Shown: piece by piece, positions 55,299 through 64,000 of the stretch | Layout: the number at the start of each line of letters is the position of its first letter | Numbering within the stretch: the stretch's first letter is position 1 | Notes under the pieces: model-generated | The model's database searches: none | What the model was told of the DNA's origin: nothing | Seen by the model: only the letters and a program-made list of their open reading frames with translations | Origin: Drechmeria coniospora | Lineage: Eukaryota > Ascomycota > Sordariomycetes > Hypocreales > Ophiocordycipitaceae | DNA length: 64,000 nt | Assembly (NCBI RefSeq): GCF_001625195.1 | Contig: NC_054390.1 | Location: forward strand, 5,615,222-5,679,221 | Reading direction: 5' to 3' | Made by a program: the position numbers and the translations under genes

Positions 55299-58200
55299 TT
55301 CATTCCCCGGCTAAGGTTGGCAATTGCAAACAGCCATATATCAGCTCGTGGAGCCATCTTTAGCTACCTTACTTAATATGAAAAACCCTCTATTCTACTA
55401 CACATACCATGCGAATTTTTAAATCTGTGAATGCTTTACTGACACTAAATGCGTGGTATTGAGCTGAACAATGCCCTGCATTTAGTAGAAAATGATATGA
55501 GTATTGTCTTTCCTCCTCAAACTCATCATGATTGTGCATATTCTTAATCGTTGAACGTGGATTCGGTATGAACCCAGCCCCTGTGTGTTGCTATGGCTAA
55601 GGCTCCCAGTGTACGCATTATGCTCCCGTGCCGAATAAAATGCACGGAGCCAAGATCCTTCGATGATAAAATGGTGATGCACCTGGAAGATCCGCGAAGA
55701 TGTGTGATTGGTACCGTTAATATTGTTTGTTCGTGGATAACTGTCCCAATGACGAGCAGAAAGTGCCTGAGCCCATCCATGCCAGTAGACAGAAGCCTGA
55801 AATTCCACCTGTGCTCGGCTTGCACGGATCTTGCAAGACCACTGGAGTCAATGTGAAGCTAACTAGAAGCGGAGCAATGATGCAATATTCTTGTAGTCAT
55901 ACTAGACAATTTTTCTTCTAGTTTTAGTGTCGTAATGAGGAATTCATTCAATGCAATGAACTTGTGAAGATATGTTGACTTCCTACCATGGCCAGTGCAA
56001 TGTCACCCATATTGTCCCGAGTCTTCACACATAATTCAGCAAAGTACAAATAAATTCAATAGCCTGACGAGTGTTTTGCCATGGTGCGGACTAAGAAATA
56101 CAATACATGTCATGACAACCTAGGCCGTCATGTACTTGAGCTATTATTTCGGTCACGAGGTGCTGAGACGGAGGGTCTAGCACGAAGTGAGACGATCCAT
56201 CTCACTAAAAACTAAACTTTAAAAGTCGTTATCAGTCTACACAACTCCATCAGCTCACACCAACGGCGGTGAAAGTCTCTCAGTCAGTGGCGGCTTACTT
56301 CACCATAACTGGTCTGTCGTAAGCGGACCGAAAGATTCACGCTAAGATGCAAAATGGTCAGAGTGAGAGCTTCAATCTTGGATATCATGGTTCCGGAAGC
56401 GCTCCACTTTGTGGTTCAGGCATATTTTCCTTGTTTGACCATCTCCACAAGTGGGAACGGCTTGAACGTCGCTGACCCATTCATTGGTATTACTCAGTAG
56501 CATCACACGGCTCAGCTCGACAAGGATAAATATTGTTCCAGTCTCCAAGTTCGTGCTTACAGCATTTCAACATCATCCTTTATTCTTAAGTCAGTGCCCA
56601 TATGTGCCGTTTGCAGTATTTGTTTTCGAATACGTCTGATGGTGACAGAACATGTTAGTGCCGTCTGTCTAGAGTCTCACCGCGTTACAATACTCATATT
56701 GCTAGATTAGTTTGACAATTAATCCTGATGTGGATGTTGGAACACTGAAAAGATCCAAAAACGGGGAAGTTGTTCCTGCTAAAAATGCAGATCATATGTT
56801 ACTCTTGCAATTATTTGAGACGACTTCATTTTTCCAATTATCGTCATTAAAAAATGTACATGTATTGCGCAATGCGAGAAGTAATTTGCCTCACCAGGAC
56901 ACTGTGTATCCCCGGCGACAAAGCAAGTCGAGGTAGATGGCCTATGAAGGTGGTGCAATACTTCGAGAAACCTCGACTGATTGACCATTGGATGCGCATA
57001 ACGTTTTAAATACAAATGAACAATGTGCAGAATGATCATGTTGGAAAACCAAATGGTTCATGAAATTCCTGGGTCCGTTAAGACGAACAAGTACGGTATG
57101 CCAATCTTCACATGAACCCATGACCGGCAGATATATTTTCACAATCAAATCGATCAGTTTGAATGAAACATGTCGATAACCACGACCATGCATTCGCGAC
57201 TTGATTCAATTTCAAAGATACGTGGTCGGAGGTCAGATGACAAGTGTTCAACACCATGCGAGTCTTATGGTCAAACGACTACTCCAACTTGTTGAAACCA
57301 TCTTGACTTTAATAGGGCTCCATTCGAAAAGGACCAACGGTGTAATAAATTTTGGTTACATTATGTTCCCACCCTCAGAATGTGAACTTTGAAACGAGAG
57401 CTGAGATTACATTGACAGATAAGATTTTCCAACTGGACATTATACATTTACAAGGATTTAGCCAAGAGCAATGCTAAATTTCGTCCAAAGGTTCTCCTGA
57501 CTGGTCGACGGTTGGAAGGCAAGACTGAGTGCGAAGTCTGGGGCGTACGGGGAGCAGGCTTGACTGGACTTGTCATTAGTGATTACCAAAGCTCGAGACA
57601 TCAACCAATCGCTACTTCAGTAATGGTCTGTCAGCTGCAGTACAGTAGATCTTTTCGCAGACGGACAGGGTCGGAATATTCCTCCTAGCTGACTTAAGCC
57701 GCGGCATGGAATTGGCGGCTAAGCCATATCCGACCTGGTTGTCATACTTATATCTGTCCCCAAGAAGTGCCGGAATCAGGCACCATTTCACTCTTCAAGT
57801 TGATGGAAATACACGACAGTGATCCAACCAGAATGAATTGATATTTTGCCTTTCGTTCCATATCCACTTGTTGCTGCGGTTATTCTCTTCAGTGATGAAT
57901 GCACCGAGTTTTATTAAATATGATGATCTGTAGAATGTCAAATAGACCCGACAAAGACAGGAAAGTAAACTCCAGCTTTCTCATTCGCAACATAGCATTT
58001 TCTCACCACATCACGATTGTTGATTTAGCTACAACCAATTCCGTGTAAAAGTTATTTCCTGGACGTGGGTGGGAGATCTAAGACCGACTGTTCGCCCAAT
58101 TGAAGAGTTCAGCTACGCTTGTATGTACCAGTGTTGAACCAGAAGAAAGTGTCTGGGTTACCTTTGTGGTTACAATTCATTGGAATTAAATCATTACGAT

Positions 58201-61200
58201 GTAGAGCTATCTATGTTCTATGTTCGAGTATGGATTCCTTGTTCTGCTTTGTTATTTAACCAAACGCGGAAGCGAATGCGAAGCGGTAGCAATCAACAGT
58301 AAAACGTCGCGCGCACCCCCTGGAGAATCCTTGGTCAAACAAGATTAGCCTCCCCGAACAGAATCTACGATTTCCATTATAGATGGCATTTTCAGTATTA
58401 CGGATGCTCCGGGTTCTGAGACACATGCGATATCTAGCACAGTTCACGGAGCATGTGGAATCATGGAAACAGAAGTGCTTCGGACCCTGGCAGCATGGGC
58501 ACCATGTATGTCTACTGGAGATCTAAGATGTGCGTGTTGCTTTGCTTGGTAGGTCTTAGCCAGTGTCGCCCCAGAAAAGCTGTGCCATAATTGCAAAAGT
58601 TCAAATCTTGCACCAGCCAGCCAGGAATGAAACGGAATCTATTATTCATTTAGTTATTTCTGGGAATCCGAGCAACGCATGATTCACTCATCCATTGGTT
58701 CTCTGGAGTACAAGAACACCTGCTAGCAGAACGTGGTGGAGCGGACGTTAGCCCCCTTTGCAAGTGCAACTATAACGCCAGAAATGAAAATAGCCACATC
58801 GATACCATGAGTTCCCGGAGGTATCTCCGTCCGAGGGCACCGCGAGATTACTAGCCTGCATACACCGTGGGGCTCAAACAGTTTAAAGGCATTGTGCCAG
58901 ACACTGGCTGGTTTGGCACGTAGATTTGCGCACGTCCGAGAGAATTCGCAATACGTTATTCCACGAGGTTTGAACGCCTCGAGGAATGCAGAGTTCAAAC
59001 AATCGTAGGAAGGCGGTTTGGCACTTTGACGCTTGACTGAAAGAGCGAGCAAGAATTCACTTGCACATCAAGCTGAGCCATGATGAATTACATCCCTCTC
59101 GCCAAGAACGATGCGTGGATGAGAAATTCGGTCACTGGCAGAGGTTACGAATCAAGTAATGCACGTTGTTTGTGCCATACTTTTCAATGACATAAGCTTG
59201 AATAAAAGCAACATAAAAGCAACCATGACTAGTTTATAGTGACCATGTATTTTACCTGGTTGATAATCGTGCAAGTATGCGCATGATAAACTGTTGGGCA
59301 GCTCCTGCTTTACGCGTAGGTCAAGCACTTAGTATGTCATCCTGACCGAAACCATGAATTATAAATAGAAATAAAATAAAAATAAGACAACGCCAGCTAT
59401 TATTTAGATGTCAGCGGCGTGCCGTACAAATCGAGTACTGGGTGAGAAGGGGCTCAGCGATCAATGGTGCTGGGAGGAAATTGCAAGTCCGCAGCGTTGG
59501 CTGAGAGAGGTTTGGCGAGAGGTTGCTATTCACCCGCCCACATAAACTGTAGGCCATCTCCTTCGGGTGTGTAGGAATTCGAGAAGTATTCATGAAAAAG
59601 GAGGCGCGGCTCGGCACCCCTCCTTGTATCCAAACCCAATGGAGGACTCTTGGCATCGTCCGAGTCCAAGCCGTGCTTGGCCTCGTTAAACTACATGCGC
59701 CTTCATGATAACGTTTCAGTACTTATACCTCTTACCTGAGTGTACAGCCTCCCGAAGACGGTCCATTTCATTCGCTCTGCCAACATTGGCCCAGCTGCTG
59801 TTGGTGGATTAATAGGGTCGTGCCTTAGCCTCCTAGCTTCATGCCAGCGCTACAAGTAAAGGCCCCTGGCCCAGCCATCCCCACACCACCTGCGCCGTCG
59901 GCGCAACTACACTTGTACGAATGTACATGAACAGACAGAGCCCATCGTAATCTATTTCCCAATCAAGAAACAGACAGATAAGTCGCGGTATTTGTTCAGC
60001 TTGGGCGTGTAGGCACCAGAAACCAGCAAGCATGATGGCTTCCTTGTCCCGAATCTGCCATGACCGACGTGTAAGGCAAAAACTCAGCAACAGGTGATCA
60101 AGTTCGTTTAAAATCGACAATCGATGGCCGAAGCAAATTTTCAACTAGGTACATTCACGTACATGTAAGTATAAGTACTGCTACTGCAACCCCAGTACTC
60201 GTTGGAAGAGCGATTACGCGTCGGCTTGGTAGGATACACCCACACAGAACGAGCAATTCGTCAGCAATACTGGGCCTATTGGTCGGGTAAGGCTGGCTGT
60301 TAGTGGCAGTAGTTCCGTGTTAGGGCGAGCAGTCATGCCGCTGCCAGCGTGATGGGGGGGATATGACCGCCTCAGTAAGATCATTATTATGGAACCCCGA
60401 TCCTAGTGTCACGTCTAGTTCAAATAGTCTTGGCTACCGCCCGCCCAGAACTCCGGGTGTTCGGCCGTACAAGTGCCGCATCGAGTCCCCCGTCTCGGTG
60501 CCGCCTGAAAGTAAAATTCCTGTGGAGCCGGGGGGTCCGCTCGGAGTGAAGGCGACTAAGTTATGGACAACGCGGCAGTCAACATGGTGTATCCGTAATT
60601 TGTTATCGTGACACAGCCGCCTTCCTGGGTGCGATTCCTCTAGTCGCTCTGCCAGAACACGACCCGTTCTCCATGACTACCCTTCCTTTTCCAGCTTGAC
60701 CCCTTGTTTCCATGTTAAGTTGCTTGCATTTCCATTTTATTCCCTTGGCTTTCGATTCCCATTTTCGCGCTCATTACTTCCCGGCCAAATCTCAAAACTG
60801 ATTCAGTGATACCGAAAATCCCAAACCGCCCTTGCTATCACGGGATTGACAAGCTACGGCAAAGCAACAACCGGGAATTGGTGGCTGAAGGCCACGTTTA
60901 TGCATCCATATCCGTGATTCAATCGCTCATCCAGAAGTGTACACCTGTGCTCAACATTGACATGGCATGTCCCAGGTACGACTGTCCGAAGGCTAAAATG
61001 CAGCACGTGCACTTGCTCTCATGCCGCATACTGCGGTCCGGTCCCCCTATTCTGTAAAAGTCAATGCGGACCGTAACCACTCAATCAATGGAACGGTGTG
61101 TTCGCACTAACTCGACCACGATCACGACGGCCCACGAGTTCAGCGAGGCATAAGCTATCGTCAATGGTTCGTGCGTAGCCACGCAGCAGCTAGATCCCAT

Positions 61201-62550
61201 GCGGGCTCAACCAAGACCAATGTCCATCTTGACAGCACTAGTTCACTCTAGCTTGGGCAGGCCAGTCGAGTGAAGTGAACTATAGTCGTGCCTACCCGAG
61301 CTACGGTTCTCCTATTTACGACAATTTCTAGACTGGTGCTCGTATTTTCGCGATGGGAATTGTGCTACGAATCCTCACATGTATGTCGGAACTTCGCATT
61401 TCAAGCGGTGCCCAGTATCACTAATGTTTGCATTGATGCTCGTCACTACCTGTGCTTGTACAGCCCCGAGGGCAAGCCTCGTTTGTACCATCTGTATTGG
61501 TCACTAAATAAGTCTTTGGCTTCCCGCAGAGTACTTCCCAGGATAGGAGGCTTGCAAGGGTGGGAGCCGCAGAAGGCTTCCTGTGGAGCTTCCACATTCC
61601 TTATACGCTCTCTTCGTCAGCGTGTTAGTAGCCACTGCCAAGTTCCAGCCAACCCTCTTTAGGCTTTCCGAGTGCAATGGAGATGTGCAACATGTGTACA
61701 CATATTCAACTACAAGAAGTACATGAATGTACTCGTACTTGTCTGCCCATGGGCAGTTGAGATCGGAGTACGGAGTACGGAGTACACTACCAACAAATAA
61801 ACGGAACCACTGCGCACTAGACTTTCTAACCACGCCACGATACATTTACGTGCACACCTGACATAACCCTCCTGTCGTTGCGATTTTCGCTCGACGAGCC
61901 CCCGTGGCCAAGGAGATCGACCCACTCACTCTTTCATCGTTGATATATTCACGATTAATTTGGTGCATGCTGTCACAACACACCGCTTTGGGACCGTTGC
62001 CATTCCTTTTCCGGCTCTTTTCTTCATGCGCTGCTACCTGTACGCGCTGACCGTTATCGATCGATGGGGTGCCAGGAGACCTCGTTGATTGGCGTCGTTT
62101 ATAAGTCCAAGTCCGCAGCTCAATTGTCGACCACGGACCGTTTCTATGCCTGAACGCTGCGGGCCGGCTCTCAATACTTTGGATTGTGTAATTCACCATT
62201 ATAAGACTTCCCGTCGAATGTGAGGGCGGGCTCGATTACTGACGAAACTTACATACACGAGCACAGCCAGTCACTCCCTCAAACTCGATCACTCCCACAT
62301 GCGGCTGTGACATCGTGTACTGTAAATGTGATATTGTATTATACTGTACTATACTCGAACTACAAGCTTCGCGACCCATCAAGGCTTCGATCCTCCTTGA
62401 GGCATATTCGGTTGCCCTATATATGCAGAACTGAGCAGCATTCGCCGAAGTTCCCTGGTGACAACAAATCCTACAACAGTTTTTATCACTCCTCGATGGT
62501 TCATATCCATATTACTGAACCGACACGACTGGATCTTGTTGGTCGGCAAG
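55299..62550. other. 7-kb gene-poor region
   Basis: No recognisable gene. AT-rich for most of its length, with a more GC-rich patch at about 60350-60620 that has a short frame without known features. A minus-strand stretch at 58723-59052 and a plus-strand stretch at 61288-61662 are open but lack an ATG start and any domain. A small GTAC/CGGAGTAC cluster lies at about 61720-61790. Confidence 0.55.
61720..61790. repeat. Small CGGAGTA cluster
   Basis: Three consecutive CGGAGTA words (ATCGGAGTACGGAGTACGGAG region near 61761-61783) beside GTACATGAATGTACTCGTAC. Same vocabulary as the larger GTAC tracts, about 800 bp upstream of the DUF2841 gene. Confidence 0.7.
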
Positions 62551-64000
62551 ATGCATTCACCACCTCGATTCCGTGCGAAACAGTTCTTCGTTGCTGCCAT
62601 CACAGATAACGGCGAGGTCGCCATCTACCTCAAGCCGCAGCGTGCCTTTGGCCAAGATAGAATTCGTCAATTTTTTGATACAAATCGGTTTCAAGAAACG
62701 ATGAGAGATGTGGGAAAGGACCAAGAGGCAGAGAACCGGCAAAAAGCGGAGAAAGGTTCGTTTTGTGCCCTTGACGCATCCTCGATGGCCCAAGCATTCA
62801 GCAGGTGGCCATGTCACACCGTTTCTACAGATGCTAATGCTGGGATCTGCAGACACGGCTCCAAACGGAAGTATCAACAATGATACCAAGCGGAGTCTTC
62901 CCAAGCTGGACCTGCCCGATACCAAAAATACGACCCGGCGGAAGAGCCTGCCCCCTCCCGACGATGGCAACGCGCCGCAGCCGCCCAGCAAGCGCCCAAA
63001 GACGTGCAATACAAGTGATGCGGGCGAAATAGGTGAATCAGGCGAGGCATGCAAAACTGGCGAGGAGGACGAGAGCGCCTCATGGCTCATGACGCCCCCT
63101 CCCCAAAATGGGGGCAAGATCATCGACTCACCATCCCTTTACTCCTTTTATAAGAAGCAATTCGACTCTTGCCAGCAGGTGGCCTGCAAGCTAATCGCCA
63201 AGGCGTGGGTTAAAGTGATCGAGCCTCGAAAACAATCGACGTATCCTTATACCGGAAACGAAGACACCGCCCCCGAGTGGTGGCCAACGCAGGGCAAAGT
63301 GAAAGTGCGACACAAAGAGCCTGACCACTTGAGCAAACATGGTATGGAACAAGCCATTCGATTACCCCGACTTTACTTATGCTATGCTAACTGCTTTATT
63401 TTCTTGACAGAACGAATCCATCTCCTCATCCATATTTTAAGACTTGCCACCATGTCGTACAAGAGCAAAACGACAAAGCTTAGCAATCTAAATTTGCGGA
63501 AACTAGGGGAGACGACACAGCAAACGATGGCGGCATTTTTTGCCCAGTCCACGGCGAATGCAAGCAAGCAGCGCTACTTGCAGAACATCTTCGCCGTCGC
63601 TCAACAGGAGGAACGTTACAATAACGGCGAGATAGGTAAGTGAAGCGCCGCCCGCAGCCTATGTGCAGTTAACATGGCAGCGGCAACACGAATGGAAAGG
63701 TCAATAGTAATGCTAACTGTCCTTTCAATACAGAAAAATTATCCGACATCGACGCTTTGGTGCAGGCATCATCACACCATGCTGGCCACTTTTCACACGA
63801 GGAGTTGGGTTCATCTCCTCCGGATGACAATGGCACGTACTCAGGTTCTTCGTCTCGTGAAACGGCGCCCTCAAGCCAGCTCGATTCTTCGGCTGAACCC
63901 ACACCGGCCACATTTTCCTTTCCGGACGAGATTGTCTCCATGATGGACAGGCTTCCGACTGAGGCAGGCCCGTTTCATCCACCCGGGAGGGAGAGCATCT
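62551..64000 (+). CDS. AFUB_079030/YDR124W-like (DUF2841) protein, 3' end outside window
   Basis: Family of unknown biochemical function, named after S. cerevisiae YDR124W and an A. fumigatus gene of the subtelomeric hrmA-associated cluster. Visible exons: 62551-62755, 62853-63341, 63411-63635 and 63734 to the window edge; introns 97, 69 and 98 bp, GT...AG, with GCTAATGC and GCTAAC branches in the first two. I start at ATG 62551 (MHSPPRFRAKQFFVAAI). Exon 1 holds a small alpha/beta part (ITDNGEVAIYLKPQRAF, then DRIRQFFDTNRFQETM). Exon 2 is first disordered and charged, with a basic SKRPKT patch, then begins the conserved helical bundle: YSFYKKQFDSCQQVACKLIAK, WVKVIEPRKQSTYPYTG, APEWWP and VRHKEPDHLSKHERIHLLIHIL across the splice site. 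Exon 3 ends the bundle (RYLQNIFAVAQQEERY). Exon 4 is Ser/Pro/Glu-rich. Probably nuclear (inference). Confidence 0.88.

Noticed and set aside
58723..59052. Minus-strand 109-codon open stretch
   Set aside because: No ATG start and no family resemblance.
61288..61662. Plus-strand 124-codon open stretch
   Set aside because: Starts at GTG, which is not a normal fungal start, and shows no recognisable domain.
1..64000. tRNA, rRNA or transposon genes
   Set aside because: I looked for tRNA B-box-like words, reverse transcriptase or transposase motifs and long terminal repeats and saw none that I could support; a tRNAscan and repeat-library search would be decisive.

Overview
This window is nuclear DNA from a filamentous ascomycete (Pezizomycotina; the protein set suggests Sordariomycetes, perhaps Hypocreales, but species cannot be fixed by eye). 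Evidence: short spliceosomal introns of 47-127 bp with GT...CTAAC-like...AG signals, a COX10 with mitochondrial presequence, a Zn2Cys6 regulator, peroxisomal C-termini, and families typical of moulds (GH128 wall protein, copper amine oxidase, PHO80-like cyclin, AFUB_079030/YDR124W-like protein). I recognise 15 protein genes and no tRNA, rRNA or intact transposon.

Layout. Positions 1-19.6 kb are GC-rich and carry core metabolism: a sugar transporter (minus, runs off the left edge), an aldehyde dehydrogenase ending in SKL, an amino acid/GABA/choline-type permease (minus), a copper amine oxidase ending in SHL, a DUF1398-like small protein, a tandem Myb-like protein with a polyglutamine tract, and COX10. 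Amine permease, peroxisomal amine oxidase and peroxisomal aldehyde dehydrogenase side by side read as an amine or polyamine catabolic module: uptake, oxidative deamination to aldehyde plus H2O2 and NH3, then oxidation to acid.

From about 19.7 kb to the right edge the DNA is visibly more AT-rich and gene-poor. It holds a paraoxonase-family protein, a large disordered protein with five 55-residue repeats, a secreted cupredoxin, a GH128 glucanase-like wall protein, a PHO80-like cyclin, a Golgi-pH-regulator-like membrane protein, then about 10.5 kb without a recognisable gene, a collagen-like GPI-anchored surface protein, a seven-exon Zn2Cys6 regulator, about 7 kb without a recognisable gene, and the start of a gene of the AFUB_079030/YDR124W (DUF2841) family.

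Two things stand out. First, the peroxisomal amine module (4.5-13.9 kb). Second, the right arm: a collagen-like surface protein within 14 kb of an AFUB_079030-like gene is reminiscent of the Aspergillus fumigatus hrmA-associated cluster (HAC), which controls biofilm architecture and also contains a collagen-like gene. The collagen gene is built from exact 87-bp modules and a 14-copy 24-bp array. Tracts dense in GTAC and in the motif TACGGAGTAC/GTACTCCGTA occupy several intergenic regions.
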